From: Pseudomonas indica NBRC 103045
Lineage (GTDB): Bacteria; Pseudomonadota; Gammaproteobacteria; Pseudomonadales; Pseudomonadaceae
Assembly (NCBI RefSeq): GCF_002091635.1
Contig: NZ_BDAC01000002.1
Span: 62,001 to 126,000, forward strand
Direction of reading: 5' to 3'
Length of the DNA stretch: 64,000 nt
Part shown: positions 46,231-55,700 of the stretch, piece by piece
How positions within the stretch are numbered: position 1 is the first letter of the stretch
Layout of the letters: each line of letters begins with the position of its first letter
Made by a program: the position numbers and the translations under genes
Notes under the pieces: generated by a model
Told to the model about the DNA's origin: nothing
Seen by the model: the letters and a program-made list of their open reading frames with translations, nothing else
The model's database searches: none

Positions 46231-46258
46231 AAAAGGCCGCTTGCGGCCTTTTCTTTTG
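46231..46258 (+). terminator. Rho-independent terminator of fabI
   Basis: AAAAGGCCGC with GCGGCCTTTT closes on a two-base loop, followed by CTTTT. It lies 22 bases after the fabI stop. Confidence 0.85.
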
Positions 46259-46297
46259 CCAACGATTTCTGCTGCCGGCCCCTTTTCGAGGCACAAC

Positions 46298-46328
46298 AAA
46301 AAAGGCCGCTTTCCAGCGGCCTTTTTGT
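46298..46328 (-). terminator. Rho-independent terminator of ppiD (bidirectional)
   Basis: A stem of GGCCGCT with AGCGGCC around TTCC is flanked by six A and five T, placed 12 bases beyond the ppiD stop. It would work on both strands. Confidence 0.9.
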
Positions 46329-46339
46329 ATTTTCAGCAA

Positions 46340-48208
46340 TTAGAAACGCTCGATATCTGCCTTGGCTTCCAACTGACGGCGATAGGCTGCGAAGTCCTGC
46401 TGGCCGCTGCGAGACGCGAGGAAGCGTCGATACATGGCTTTCTCCTCATCCGACAACGTTCCTTCCGGCTCGCTCACACCGTTCAAGCGAATCAGCACAT
46501 AGTCGCCGTTTCTCAGCGTGACCGATGCGAAGCTCGGCTTATCGCCAGACTCCGGCTTGGGCATGCGGAACAGGGTCTGCAGAACCTGAGGATCGACACC
46601 TTCCTGCGAGCGAGTTGCGGCTTCAGTGACTTTCCACTCCTGCCCCGCCTCATTGGCCGAAGTCTTACCTTCGCGTAGATCGGCCAACAATGCCTCACCC
46701 TTCTGCTTGGCCGCTTCGCTGGCATGCTGCTGCAACAGATGTTCGCGAACAGTGCCAGCCACCTGATCGAGCGGAAGCTGCTCCGGCTGCTTGTGCTCCT
46801 TGGCACGAACCACGACGACCGTATCCGGGTCCAGTTCGATTGCCGCACTGTTGGCGGCCTCTTCCAGGACTTCCGGACTGAAAGCCGCCTGCAAGACTTG
46901 GCGATTGGCAGCGATGCCCTCTCCCCCTTCGCGGCCGAACGGCGCGGTGGTCTTAACCTCCAGGCCAAGCTCCTGGGCCGGCTGAGCCAGATCGGACGCC
47001 TCGAATGCGGCGTCTTCGAGCCCTTTGGTCGCTTCGACGAAACGCTGCTCGACCAACTGAGCCTTGACCTCGCGCTCCAACTTATCCTTCAGGCTATCGA
47101 AGCTCGGCACTTCCGGAGCCTGGACATCCAGCAGCTTGATCAAATGCCAACCGAACTCACTGCGAACCGGTTCCGAGACCTGATCCTTCTGCAGCGCATA
47201 CAGCGCTTCCTCGAATGCCGGGTCGTAAACGCCAGGGCCGGCATAGCCGAGATCGCCGCCCTCGGTAGCGGAACCCGAGTCATCGGAGAATTCCTTCGCC
47301 AATGTCGCGAAATCTTCACCGGCATCCAGGCGCTTCTTGATTTCCGAAATCTTCGCCTTGGCCTGATCGTCATTCATCTGGTCATTCACCTCGACCAGAA
47401 TATGTGCCGCACGACGCTGCTCGGCCAAATTGGCGATTTCCTTCTTGTACAGCTCTTGCAGGTCAGCATCCTTCGCTTCGACCTGATCGAAGAAAGCATC
47501 TTTCTTCAGCTCAACGTACTCGAGAACCACCTGCTCTGGACTCATGAATTCACTGGCATGCTCATCGTAATAAGCCTTGATCTCATCATCGCCGACCTGG
47601 GCGGAGGCGGCATCCGCCTTGATCGTGAGCATGGCGAAGTCACGCGTCTGCTTTTCGAGCCGGGCGAAAGCCTGGGCCTCTTCATCGGTCACGAAGCCAC
47701 TACCCGCAAGCCCTGCCCGCAGCTGGCTGATCAGCATTTCCTCTTCGAGCATCCGACGGAACTGCAAGCGACCGTATCCCATTTGGCGGATGACCTGATC
47801 GAAGCGATCGGCACTGAACTTGCCATCCACTTGGAATTCCGGAGTCTGCAGAATGAGCTGGTCGAGAGCCGCCTGGGAGAAGGCGAAATCCGCGTCCTTG
47901 GCCCCCTGGAGTAGCAGCCTGCGCTCGATCAAACCTTTCAACGCGGCCTCCCGCAGCAGATTATCGTTGAGCTGCGAGGCATCGAAGTCTTTGCCGAGCT
48001 GTTGCAACAGCTGACGGCGTTGCATATCTACTGCCTGGCTCAGCTCATTGATGGTGATTTTTTCACCATTCACGTCGGCGGCGTTCTGGCGGTTGCTCGT
48101 GGCATTGAAAATCGCGTCGAAGCCTGTCAGCGCCAACAATACGACGATGACACCGATGATGGTCTTGGCAATCCAGCCCTGTGAATTGTCCCTGATGTTC
48201 TGCAGCAT
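46340..48208 (-). CDS. ppiD: Periplasmic folding chaperone PpiD
   Basis: This 622-residue protein is anchored by one N-terminal helix (IAKTIIGVIVVLLALTGFDA). A SurA-N-like chaperone region follows, then a parvulin-type rotamase domain (RRAAHILVEVNDQMN to EGGDLGYAGPG). A second degenerate region completes the protein. PpiD works next to SecYEG on emerging outer-membrane proteins. Its place downstream of hupB and lon is conserved in pseudomonads. tRNA-Asp lies just upstream in the same orientation. Confidence 0.95.
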   Translation of the reverse strand: MLQNIRDNSQGWIAKTIIGVIVVLLALTGFDAIFNATSNRQNAADVNGEKITINELSQAVDMQRRQLLQQLGKDFDASQLNDNLLREAALKGLIERRLLLQGAKDADFAFSQAALDQLILQTPEFQVDGKFSADRFDQVIRQMGYGRLQFRRMLEEEMLISQLRAGLAGSGFVTDEEAQAFARLEKQTRDFAMLTIKADAASAQVGDDEIKAYYDEHASEFMSPEQVVLEYVELKKDAFFDQVEAKDADLQELYKKEIANLAEQRRAAHILVEVNDQMNDDQAKAKISEIKKRLDAGEDFATLAKEFSDDSGSATEGGDLGYAGPGVYDPAFEEALYALQKDQVSEPVRSEFGWHLIKLLDVQAPEVPSFDSLKDKLEREVKAQLVEQRFVEATKGLEDAAFEASDLAQPAQELGLEVKTTAPFGREGGEGIAANRQVLQAAFSPEVLEEAANSAAIELDPDTVVVVRAKEHKQPEQLPLDQVAGTVREHLLQQHASEAAKQKGEALLADLREGKTSANEAGQEWKVTEAATRSQEGVDPQVLQTLFRMPKPESGDKPSFASVTLRNGDYVLIRLNGVSEPEGTLSDEEKAMYRRFLASRSGQQDFAAYRRQLEAKADIERF

Positions 48209-48304
48209 GCGTCCCCCAGAATCGACTGTAGAAAATACAGCCGCGCAGCATGGGTAGATTCCGGATAGAAGAAAGGCGCATCCGTGGATGCGCCTCCTCG
48301 TAAC

Positions 48305-48381
48305 TGGCGGAGCGGACGGGACTCGAACCCGCGACCCCCGGCGTGACAGGCCGGTATTCTAACCGACTGAACTACCGCTCC
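48305..48381 (-). tRNA. tRNA-Asp (anticodon GTC)
   Basis: A 77-base cloverleaf with acceptor GGAGCGG/CCGCTCC, D-arm AGTTCAGTCGGTTAGAAT, anticodon GTC in CCTGTCACG, T-arm GGTTCGAGTCC and encoded CCA. It lies between hupB and ppiD. Confidence 0.97.
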
Positions 48382-48385
48382 GCTG

Positions 48386-48411
48386 CCAGGCCGGAATCAA
48401 GTCCGGCCTGG
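48386..48411 (-). other. Hairpin between hupB and tRNA-Asp
   Basis: A 10-bp perfect stem (48386-48395 with 48402-48411) ends four bases before the tRNA 5' end on the minus strand. It has no T-run, so it may help tRNA processing or protect the hupB mRNA end rather than terminate. Confidence 0.4.
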
Positions 48412-48432
48412 AAGGGCAATGCCCGAAGACGC

Positions 48433-48705
48433 TTAGTTGACAGCGTCTTTCAGTGCTTTACCTGCTTTGAAGCCAGGGATCTTGGCCGCTTCGATTTTGA
48501 TCGGCTTGCCGGTCTGCGGGTTACGGCCGGTACGAGCAGCGCGCTCTTTGACGGCGAAAGTGCCGAAACCAACCAGCACAACGGAATCACCAGCCTTCAG
48601 AGCGCCAGTGACGGACTCGATCACTGCGTCCAGCGCGCGGCCGGCAACAGCTTTAGGAATATCAGCAGATGCGGCGATACGATCAACCAGTTCCGACTTG
48701 TTCAC
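48433..48705 (-). CDS. hupB: DNA-binding protein HU-beta
   Basis: This 90-residue nucleoid protein has [40 protein letters not shown] with the DNA-binding arm [11 protein letters not shown], and C-terminal [12 protein letters not shown]. Full length. It follows lon by 135 bases, the conserved lon-hupB order, and probably has its own promoter. Confidence 0.98.
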   Translation of the reverse strand: MNKSELVDRIAASADIPKAVAGRALDAVIESVTGALKAGDSVVLVGFGTFAVKERAARTGRNPQTGKPIKIEAAKIPGFKAGKALKDAVN

Positions 48706-48728
48706 TCTAAGTCCCCTTATTTCTGTTG

Positions 48729-48758
48729 AGTATGTTTCTTAATTTTTGGTGTAAGCAA
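48729..48758 (-). promoter_or_regulatory. Possible sigma-70 promoter of hupB
   Basis: On the minus strand TTGCTT (48753-48758) and CATACT (48729-48734) are 18 bases apart, 24 bases upstream of the hupB start, in an AT-rich stretch. Each hexamer matches the consensus at only four positions, so support is modest. Confidence 0.3.
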
Positions 48759-48840
48759 AGCGGGTGCTGGATGGCCTGCCGACACACAAAGAGCCGCTTT
48801 ATATCAAGGGCTCGAAAATTGTGTCAAGGAAGCCCCCCGG

Positions 48841-51237
48841 CTAATGCGTGCTAATTCGCTCCTTGGAATCAGACTCGCGCGCGTCATCCTTTGCAACCAT
48901 CTCCGGAGCCGCATCGGGCAAGGGCTCCGGGGCGTATTGCAGCGCAATTTGCAGGACCTCGTCAATCCATTTAACCGGTTTAATCTGCAGGTCTTGCTTA
49001 ATATTTTCCGGAATTTCCTTCAAATCACGAACGTTTTCTTCCGGAATGATCACAGTCTTGATTCCGCCACGATGTGCGGCGAGCAATTTCTCTTTTAAAC
49101 CGCCGATGGCCAAAACTTGGCCACGCAAAGTGATTTCTCCAGTCATCGCGACATCCGCTTTCACTGGAATCTGAGTCAACGCGGATACCAACGCTGTGCA
49201 CATACCGACACCGGCACTAGGGCCATCCTTGGGCGTTGCCCCTTCCGGCATGTGGATGTGAACGTCTCGTTTTTCGTGGAAATCCAGCGGAATTCCCAAA
49301 CTTTTTGCACGACTACGAACCACAGTCAGCGCTGCCGTAATGGATTCGACCATTACGTCACCCAGCGAACCGGTCTTGGTCAATTGTCCTTTACCAGGAA
49401 CGACAGCCGCCTCAATGGTCAGCAACTCACCCCCTACCTGAGTCCAGGCCAAGCCGGTGACCTGACCGATCTGGTCCTGCTGCCCAGCCAGCCCGTAACG
49501 GTATTTGCGCACCCCGAGGAAATGCTCAAGGTCGTCGGCGGTCACCAACACCTTGAAACGCTTTTCCTGGGCGTGTTCTTTAACGGCCTTCCGACACACC
49601 TTGGCGATCTGCCGTTCGAGGCTACGCACGCCAGCTTCACGCGTGTAATAACGAATGATGTCGCGAATAGCCGCTTCTTCGAACTCCAACTCGCCCTTCT
49701 TCAACCCGTTTGCCTGGGTCTGCTTGGGAGCCAGGTATTTCACCGCGATATTGACCTTTTCGTCCTCGGTGTACCCCGGTAGGCGTATGACCTCCATTCG
49801 ATCCAGCAAGGGTGCCGGAATGTTCATCGAGTTGGCGGTGCAGAGGAACATCACATCGGAGAGGTCGTAATCCACCTCTAGGTAATGATCGTTGAAATTG
49901 TGATTCTGCTCGGGATCGAGCACTTCCAGCAGTGCAGACGCCGGATCACCGCGCATGTCGCTGCCCATCTTGTCGATTTCGTCGAGCAGGAACAGCGGGT
50001 TGCGCACCGCGACCTTGGTCATTTTTTGAATCAAACGCCCCGGCATGGAGCCGATGTAGGTCCGACGGTGGCCACGAATCTCCGCCTCATCACGCACACC
50101 GCCCAACGCCATTCGAACGAACTTGCGATTGGTTGCACGAGCGATGGATTCCGCAAGAGACGTCTTACCGACCCCAGGTGGCCCGACCAGGCAGAGCACA
50201 GGCCCTTTCAGCTTCTTCACGCGCTTCTGTACGGCAAGATATTCGAGGATGCGCTCCTTGACCTCTTCGAGGCCGTAGTGATCCGCATCGAGGATATCCT
50301 CAGCCTTGGCCAGGTCCAGACGCACCTTGCTTTCCGCCTTCCAGGGCACGTTGACCAGCCAGTCGATGTAAGAGCGCACCACTGTCGCCTCGGCAGACAT
50401 CGGCGACATCTGCTTCAACTTGTTCAGCTCAGCCTGGGCCTTGGAATAGGCTTCTTTAGTGAGGCCTGCATTCTCGATGCGCTTCTTCAACTCATCGATT
50501 TCGTTATGACCTTCATCGATGTCGCCCAGCTCTTTCTGAATGGCCTTCATCTGCTCATTCAGGTAGTACTCACGCTGGCTTCGCTCCATCTGCTTCTTCA
50601 CACGCCCGCGGATGCGTTTCTCGACCTGCAGAAGATCGATTTCGGCATCCAACAAGGCCAGCACATGCTCGACACGCGCCGACAGATCCGTGATCTCCAG
50701 GATTTCCTGTTTCTGCTCGATCTTCAGCGCCATGTGTGCGGCCATGGTGTCGACCAGACGGCTCGGCTCATCGATGCTGTTTAGCGACGAGAGCACTTCG
50801 GCAGGAACCTTCTTGCCCAACTGAACGTATTGCTCGAACTGGCTGAGCAGGCTACGGGTGAATACTTCGGATTCGCGCTCGGCCGTGCTCGCCTCTTCGA
50901 TCAATTTCACTTCGGCGCGGCAATGGCCATCCACCTCGATGAAGCGCTCGATCGCACCGCGCTGCTCCCCTTCCACCAACACCTTGACAGTGCCATCCGG
51001 AAGCTTGAGCAGCTGCAGCACGGTAGCGACCGTTCCCATCCGATAAAGCGCATCCTCACCGGGATCGTCATCCGCCGGATTCTTCTGGGCCAGCAGGAGA
51101 ATCTGCTTGTCCCCGGTCATTGCAGCTTCCAAGGCCTCGATGGATTTTTCACGCCCAACGAAGAGCGGAATCACCATGTGCGGATACACCACGACATCGC
51201 GGAGCGGCAGGAGAGGCAATTCGATGGTTGTCTTCAT
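48841..51237 (-). CDS. lon: ATP-dependent protease Lon
   Basis: This 798-residue cytoplasmic protease begins MKTTIELPLLPLRDVVVYPH (Lon N-domain). A long coiled region follows, then Walker A GPPGVGKTSLAESIA, Walker B in PLFLLDEIDKM and the protease domain. The catalytic serine is in TPKDGPSAGVGMCTALVS, and the lysine follows in GGLKEKLLAAHRGGI. The ATG at 51237 is placed by homology to the family start; the longer frame runs through the promoter. A sigma-32-type promoter precedes it. Confidence 0.98.
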   Translation of the reverse strand: MKTTIELPLLPLRDVVVYPHMVIPLFVGREKSIEALEAAMTGDKQILLLAQKNPADDDPGEDALYRMGTVATVLQLLKLPDGTVKVLVEGEQRGAIERFIEVDGHCRAEVKLIEEASTAERESEVFTRSLLSQFEQYVQLGKKVPAEVLSSLNSIDEPSRLVDTMAAHMALKIEQKQEILEITDLSARVEHVLALLDAEIDLLQVEKRIRGRVKKQMERSQREYYLNEQMKAIQKELGDIDEGHNEIDELKKRIENAGLTKEAYSKAQAELNKLKQMSPMSAEATVVRSYIDWLVNVPWKAESKVRLDLAKAEDILDADHYGLEEVKERILEYLAVQKRVKKLKGPVLCLVGPPGVGKTSLAESIARATNRKFVRMALGGVRDEAEIRGHRRTYIGSMPGRLIQKMTKVAVRNPLFLLDEIDKMGSDMRGDPASALLEVLDPEQNHNFNDHYLEVDYDLSDVMFLCTANSMNIPAPLLDRMEVIRLPGYTEDEKVNIAVKYLAPKQTQANGLKKGELEFEEAAIRDIIRYYTREAGVRSLERQIAKVCRKAVKEHAQEKRFKVLVTADDLEHFLGVRKYRYGLAGQQDQIGQVTGLAWTQVGGELLTIEAAVVPGKGQLTKTGSLGDVMVESITAALTVVRSRAKSLGIPLDFHEKRDVHIHMPEGATPKDGPSAGVGMCTALVSALTQIPVKADVAMTGEITLRGQVLAIGGLKEKLLAAHRGGIKTVIIPEENVRDLKEIPENIKQDLQIKPVKWIDEVLQIALQYAPEPLPDAAPEMVAKDDARESDSKERISTH

Positions 51238-51296
51238 GATATCGGCTCTACGGCGGCCATATGGCCGTAAACGGATGGGATTACCCTTGCAACCTA

Positions 51297-51325
51297 AGAT
51301 GGGGGTAGGTTCGGGAAAAAACAAG
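51297..51325 (-). promoter_or_regulatory. Sigma-32 (RpoH) heat-shock promoter of lon
   Basis: On the minus strand CTTGTTT (51319-51325) and CCCCATCT (51297-51304) are 14 bases apart. These match the RpoH consensus CTTGAAA and CCCCATNT, with a perfect -10 core. The element lies 60 bases before the lon ATG. Lon is a classic heat-shock gene, so the context agrees. Confidence 0.8.
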
Positions 51326-51334
51326 CGCTGAGGC

Positions 51335-51364
51335 TGAAAATGCAAAGGGGCCCGCAGGCCCCTT
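51335..51364 (-). terminator. Rho-independent terminator of clpX
   Basis: On the minus strand AAGGGGCC and GGCCCCTT pair around a short CGCA-type loop (51345-51364 region) 17 bases after the clpX stop. They are followed by TGCATTTT. The T-tract is imperfect. It lies just upstream of the lon promoter. Confidence 0.7.
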
Positions 51365-51380
51365 GTCGATCGTGAAGCGC

Positions 51381-52661
51381 TTACGCCTCAGGCGCAGCCT
51401 TGGCTGGAGGCTCGCTGTTCTCATAGATGAGCAACGGCTTGGAAGTGCCTTCGATGACACTCTCGTCGATCACCACCTTGCTGACATCTGTCTGCGACGG
51501 AATCTCGTACATGGTGTCGAGCAGAATACCCTCGAGAATGGAACGCAAGCCGCGGGCCCCCGTCTTGCGCTCAAGCGCGCGATGAGCGACGGCACGAAGC
51601 GCATCCGGACGGAACTCCAGGTCCACTCCTTCCATTTCGAAGAGCTTGCCGTACTGCTTGGTCAGCGCATTCTTCGGTTCGGTGAGAATCTGCATAAGCG
51701 CCGCTTCGTCCAGCTCATCCAGCGTAGCGATGACAGGCAGGCGACCGACGAATTCGGGAATCAGGCCGAACTTGACCAGATCGTCCGGCTCCACTTCGCG
51801 CAAGGCTTCGCCGACACGCTTGCCAAGATCCTTGCTGCGCACCTCGGCATTGAACCCGATACCGCCCTTGGTAGAACGGTTCTGGATGACCTTTTCCAAT
51901 CCAGAGAACGCACCGCCGCAGATGAAGAGAATGTTGCGCGTATCGACCTGGAGGAACTCCTGCTGCGGATGCTTGCGGCCGCCCTGCGGAGGAACCGAAG
52001 CGACAGTACCCTCGATCAGTTTCAGCAGGGCCTGCTGAACGCCCTCGCCCGACACGTCGCGAGTAATCGATGGATTGTCCGATTTACGCGAAATCTTATC
52101 GATTTCGTCGATATAGACGATGCCCATCTGGGCCTTTTCCACATCGTAATCGCACTTCTGCAACAACTTCTGAATGATGTTCTCGACGTCCTCGCCCACA
52201 TAACCGGCCTCGGTCAGAGTCGTGGCATCGGCAATGGTGAACGGTACGTTGAGCAGGCGCGCCAGGGTCTCGGCAAGCAGCGTCTTGCCCGATCCGGTCG
52301 GCCCAATCAGCAGGATATTGCTCTTGCCCAGCTCGACATCGTCTTTCTTGTCGCGCTGGTTGAGGCGTTTGTAGTGGTTGTAGACCGCGACGGAAAGCAC
52401 CTTCTTCGCACGCTCCTGACCGATCACGTACTGATCGAGGATGGTGCTGATTTCTTTCGGCGCCGGGAGCTTATGCGCGCTGCTCTCGGCCTGGGCCTCT
52501 TGCACCTCCTCTCGGATGATGTCATTGCACAGGTCGACGCACTCGTCGCAGATGAAAACCGAGGGCCCGGCAATCAACTTGCGCACTTCATGCTGGCTTT
52601 TGCCGCAGAAGGAGCAATAAAGCAGTTTGCCGTTGTCCTCACCGTTACGGGTGTCAGTCAT
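51381..52661 (-). CDS. clpX: ClpXP unfoldase ClpX
   Basis: This 426-residue AAA+ unfoldase feeds ClpP. The N-terminal zinc domain has CSFCGKS and CDECVDLC. Walker A is [15 protein letters not shown] and Walker B is VYIDEIDKI. It also has a pore-loop region GYVGEDV and the IGF-type ClpP-binding loop in [10 protein letters not shown]. The ATG at 52661 begins [16 protein letters not shown]. It follows clpP by 108 bases, which include an 8-bp GC-rich hairpin at 52732-52753. Confidence 0.98.
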   Translation of the reverse strand: MTDTRNGEDNGKLLYCSFCGKSQHEVRKLIAGPSVFICDECVDLCNDIIREEVQEAQAESSAHKLPAPKEISTILDQYVIGQERAKKVLSVAVYNHYKRLNQRDKKDDVELGKSNILLIGPTGSGKTLLAETLARLLNVPFTIADATTLTEAGYVGEDVENIIQKLLQKCDYDVEKAQMGIVYIDEIDKISRKSDNPSITRDVSGEGVQQALLKLIEGTVASVPPQGGRKHPQQEFLQVDTRNILFICGGAFSGLEKVIQNRSTKGGIGFNAEVRSKDLGKRVGEALREVEPDDLVKFGLIPEFVGRLPVIATLDELDEAALMQILTEPKNALTKQYGKLFEMEGVDLEFRPDALRAVAHRALERKTGARGLRSILEGILLDTMYEIPSQTDVSKVVIDESVIEGTSKPLLIYENSEPPAKAAPEA

Positions 52662-52769
52662 TCGATCAATCCAATCCGGTAGGCTTGCAACACAAGATGA
52701 AGGCAAATGCGGGCATTTTCAAGTCCGCACGGCGGCCGGCTTTGACCGGCCGCGGTGGAGCGGAGGTGT

Positions 52770-53408
52770 TTAGCTGGCCATCTGACGCTGGCTAAGCACC
52801 TGATCGATAAGGCCATATTTGACGGCATCGTCGCCGCTCATGAAATTGTCACGATCAGTGTCGCGGGCAATGACATCGATCGGCTGACCTGTATGGTCGG
52901 CCAGGATTTTGTTCAGGCGCTCGCGAATGGTGAGAATTTCGCGGGCATGGATCTCGATGTCCGAGGCCTGCCCCTGGAACCCGCCCAGCGGCTGGTGAAT
53001 CATCATCCGCGAATGCGGCAGGCAATAACGCTTGCCGGCAGCCCCACCCGCCAGCAGCAAGGCTCCCATGCTACAGGCCTGGCCGATACAGATGGTGGAA
53101 ACATCCGGCTTGATGAACTGCATGGTGTCGTAGATCGACATGCCAGCCGTCACCGAACCGCCCGGAGAGTTGATGTAGAGGTGAATATCCTTGTCCGGAT
53201 TCTCCGCCTCGAGGAACAAAAGCTGCGCCACGATCAGGTTGGCCATGTAGTCCTCGACCTGGCCGACCATGAAGATCACCCGCTCCTTCAACAGGCGCGA
53301 ATAGATGTCATAGGCACGTTCGCCACGGGCGGACTGCTCGATAACCATCGGCACCAGGCCGCCAGCGGCTTGGATGTCAGGCATTTGCATAAAAGAATTG
53401 CGGGACAT
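52770..53408 (-). CDS. clpP: ATP-dependent Clp protease proteolytic subunit
   Basis: This 212-residue serine protease has the nucleophile in [14 protein letters not shown], the histidine in [15 protein letters not shown] and the aspartate near the C-terminal [30 protein letters not shown] is also typical. A short N-terminal propeptide is expected. It lies between tig and clpX, the canonical order. Confidence 0.98.
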   Translation of the reverse strand: MSRNSFMQMPDIQAAGGLVPMVIEQSARGERAYDIYSRLLKERVIFMVGQVEDYMANLIVAQLLFLEAENPDKDIHLYINSPGGSVTAGMSIYDTMQFIKPDVSTICIGQACSMGALLLAGGAAGKRYCLPHSRMMIHQPLGGFQGQASDIEIHAREILTIRERLNKILADHTGQPIDVIARDTDRDNFMSGDDAVKYGLIDQVLSQRQMAS

Positions 53409-53448
53409 GTCCTGCGATCACTCCCTAGATGGTGGTCTTCAAAGACGC

Positions 53449-53474
53449 ATAAGCCAGCACGAAGGCTGGCTTAT
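53449..53474 (-). other. Hairpin between tig and clpP
   Basis: A 10-bp perfect stem ATAAGCCAGC/GCTGGCTTAT with a six-base loop lies 25 bases after the tig stop. No T-run follows, so it may be a partial terminator or an mRNA-stabilising structure separating tig and clpP output. Confidence 0.5.
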
Positions 53475-53498
53475 GGTGTGCTCGAACGAGGGGAAGAA

Positions 53499-54809
53499 TC
53501 AGGCGGCTTGCGGAGCTTCCGCCGGCTTGACAGCTTCTTCGTAGGAGACCGCTTTATCGGTCACTTTGGCCTTCTGCAGAACAGTATCTACAACTTGCTC
53601 TTCCAGCACAACCGAACGCACTTCGTTCATCTGCTGCTCATTCTTGTAGTACCAAGCCACGACCTGCTCAGGCTCCTGGTAGGCGGAAGCCATTTCCTGG
53701 ATCAGTTCACGAACACGCACCTCGTCAGGCTTGATCTCGAACTGCTTGACCATTTCCGCCACGATCAAGCCCAGCACGACACGACGCTTGGCCTGCTCTT
53801 CGAACAGCTCGGCCGGCAGCTGATCCGGCTTGATGTTGCCGCCGAACTGCTGAACAGCCTGTACGCGCAGACGATCCACCTCATTGGACAGCAGCGCCTT
53901 CGGGACCTCGATCGGATTGGCGGCCAGCAGACCATCCATAACCTGGCTCTTGACCTTGGCCTTGATGGCTTGGCGCAGCTCACGCTCCATGTTCTTGCGA
54001 ACTTCCGCACGGAAACCTTCGAGGCCACCTTCCTTGATACCGAACAGAGAGAAGAACTCGTCGTTCATTTCGGGCAGCTTGGGCTCGGAAACACTGTTCA
54101 CAGCAACAGTGAACTCAGCAGTTTTGCCGGCCAGATCAAGATTCTGATAGTCCTCGGGGAAAGTCGGGTTGATCACTCGCTCCTCACCCGCCTTCACGCC
54201 CACCAGAGCCTCTTCGAAGCCAGGGATCATGCGGCCAGAACCCAGCACCAGGGAGGTGCCCTTGGCAGAGCCGCCAGCGAAGGCTTCGCCGTCGATCTTG
54301 CCGACGAAATCGATATTCAACTGGTCGCCGTTCTGCGCTTCGCGCTCGACCTTCTCGAAGCGAGTGTTCTGCTTGCGCAGGATTTCCAGCATGTTGTCGA
54401 TGTCGGAGTCGGCAACGTCGGCCTGCAGACGCTCGACCTCGATATCCTCCAGACCGGAAACCTGGAACTCAGGGAAAACCTCGAAGGTGGCAATGTACTC
54501 GAGGTCCTTGCCTTTTTCGAACACCTTGGGCTCAACGGCAGGAGCGCCAGCCGGGTTCAGCTTCTGCTCGACGACAGCCTCATAGAAAGTTGCCTGGATC
54601 ACATCGCCCAGCGCTTCCTGACGAGCGGCATCCTCATAACGCTGACGAATAACACTCATCGGCACCTTGCCAGGACGGAAGCCAGGGATCTTGGCACGAC
54701 GGGCAGTCTGCTGCAGACGCTTGTTGACTTCGGTCTCGATGCGCTCGGCCGGGACACCGATAGTCATGCGGCGCTCAAGAGCGGAGGTGCTTTCAACAGA
54801 AACTTGCAT
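53499..54809 (-). CDS. tig: Trigger factor
   Basis: This 436-residue ribosome-bound chaperone has three parts: the N-terminal ribosome-binding domain with the [18 protein letters not shown] signature, the FKBP-type PPIase domain ([20 protein letters not shown] to [17 protein letters not shown]) and a helical C-domain. It begins [14 protein letters not shown] at the ATG at 54809. It heads the tig-clpP-clpX-lon string. The ORF extension to 54833 was rejected because the conserved protein start is internal. Confidence 0.97.
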   Translation of the reverse strand: MQVSVESTSALERRMTIGVPAERIETEVNKRLQQTARRAKIPGFRPGKVPMSVIRQRYEDAARQEALGDVIQATFYEAVVEQKLNPAGAPAVEPKVFEKGKDLEYIATFEVFPEFQVSGLEDIEVERLQADVADSDIDNMLEILRKQNTRFEKVEREAQNGDQLNIDFVGKIDGEAFAGGSAKGTSLVLGSGRMIPGFEEALVGVKAGEERVINPTFPEDYQNLDLAGKTAEFTVAVNSVSEPKLPEMNDEFFSLFGIKEGGLEGFRAEVRKNMERELRQAIKAKVKSQVMDGLLAANPIEVPKALLSNEVDRLRVQAVQQFGGNIKPDQLPAELFEEQAKRRVVLGLIVAEMVKQFEIKPDEVRVRELIQEMASAYQEPEQVVAWYYKNEQQMNEVRSVVLEEQVVDTVLQKAKVTDKAVSYEEAVKPAEAPQAA

Positions 54810-55043
54810 GGATATTCCTCGTTGCACAGACATAAGCCGGCCGTTCCGGCCCCAGAATCAAGGGCATGCATTCTAGTGGCTCGAAATGAAGAAGTCACCC
54901 TATTGGGCGTAGGCAGGTAAGCGATAGCCAACGATCCATGAGAATGTCGGCAGCCGCAGCCCTCGCCCGCTCAATCTCCAAACGGGAACGAAAGAGCCCG
55001 TCGCTCCACTCAGAATGCAAAGATCGCCCACCGGCGTTCTTTT

Positions 55044-55283
55044 ATGGGTTTCCTTATTAAGGACAAACCCGACAGCGAGCCCACCAATCGAAAAGCGAGG
55101 CAGAAAATGGCTAAGAAAATATCTGACCGCCGGCGCCATGCGCTGGCCCAACGCAGCACGGAAAGAGCAAAGAAGCTCCACCTGGATCTCGACGATAGCG
55201 AGCTGATCAACCATATCCGCGCGAAAGCAGCCAGCTATATCGCCAACAACCCGCAACCAACCGCCGTTTACTTATTGGGGTGA
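55044..55283 (+). CDS. Possible small basic protein of unknown function
   Basis: This frame encodes up to 79 residues, rich in Lys/Arg (RKARQKMAKKISDRRRHALA), with a more ordinary C-terminal half (LDLDDSELINHIRAKAASYI). No ribosome site precedes the ATG at 55044. An internal ATG at 55107 has a weak GAGG upstream and would give 58 residues. The codons look plausible for the genome, and no other gene occupies the region. I recognise no family. It lies in the 647 bases between tig and tRNA-Leu, which otherwise hold only the palindrome at 55318. Confidence 0.4.
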   Translation: MGFLIKDKPDSEPTNRKARQKMAKKISDRRRHALAQRSTERAKKLHLDLDDSELINHIRAKAASYIANNPQPTAVYLLG

Positions 55284-55317
55284 GCGCTCGCGAAAACTTC
55301 AGCCACTACCGCTTCTT

Positions 55318-55350
55318 CCGAATATGGCCTGAGCTTCAGGCCATATTCGG
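55318..55350. repeat. Perfect 15-bp inverted repeat
   Basis: CCGAATATGGCCTGA is followed by GCT and its exact reverse complement, ending at 55350. No T-run is present on either strand, so it is not a standard terminator. It lies 35 bases after the small putative gene and about 107 before tRNA-Leu. Confidence 0.7.
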
Positions 55351-55456
55351 GTGGAGCCAGATTCTGCATGCGAAAGGAAAATAAAGGCTGGCACATACAA
55401 CTATTTAGTTGAGCCGAAAAGCCTTTTAGAAAAGAGACCGGAATACCGAGAAGAGA

Positions 55457-55541
55457 TGGTGCGGACGGAGAGACTCGAACTCTCACGCCTTGCGGCGCTG
55501 GAACCTAAATCCAGTGTGTCTACCAATTCCACCACGTCCGC
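55457..55541 (-). tRNA. tRNA-Leu (anticodon TAG)
   Basis: An 85-base type II tRNA with acceptor GCGGACG/CGTCCGC, D-arm GGTGGAATTGGTAGACAC, anticodon TAG in GGATTTAGGTTCC, variable arm GCGCCGCAAGGCG, T-arm AGTTCGAGTCT and encoded CCA. Confidence 0.97.
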
Positions 55542-55550
55542 GATAACGCT

Positions 55551-55581
55551 TAAATGAAAACGCCAGGCAATTAGCCTGGCG
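55551..55581 (-). terminator. Rho-independent terminator between tRNA-His and tRNA-Leu
   Basis: An 8-bp stem CGCCAGGC/GCCTGGCG (55561-55568 with 55574-55581) is followed on the minus strand by TTTTCATTT. It implies that tRNA-Leu is only partly read from the Arg-His unit. Confidence 0.75.
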
Positions 55582-55593
55582 CTTTCTCGAATA

Positions 55594-55670
55594 TGGGGTG
55601 GACGATGGGAATCGAACCCACGACACCAGGAGCCACAATCCTGTGCTCTACCAACTGAGCTACGCCCACC
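55594..55670 (-). tRNA. tRNA-His (anticodon GTG)
   Basis: A 77-base tRNA that includes the extra encoded G at position -1. Acceptor GGTGGGCG pairs with the 3' end, D-arm AGCTCAGTTGGTAGAGC, anticodon GTG in GATTGTGGCTC, T-arm GGTTCGATTCC and encoded CCA. Confidence 0.97.
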
Positions 55671-55700
55671 ATATTGCGATGCTTGTGCCAAGCTGCCAAA

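Noticed and set aside
46231-46328. Two similar GGCCGC hairpins as a repeat family (REP-like)
   Set aside because: Both have A/T tracts and lie at the ends of the convergent genes fabI and ppiD, so they are ordinary terminators.
52755-54920. 721-codon plus-strand frame across clpP and tig
   Set aside because: Both opposite genes are unmistakable and conserved. The frame has a Leu/His/Asp-rich composition typical of antisense frames.
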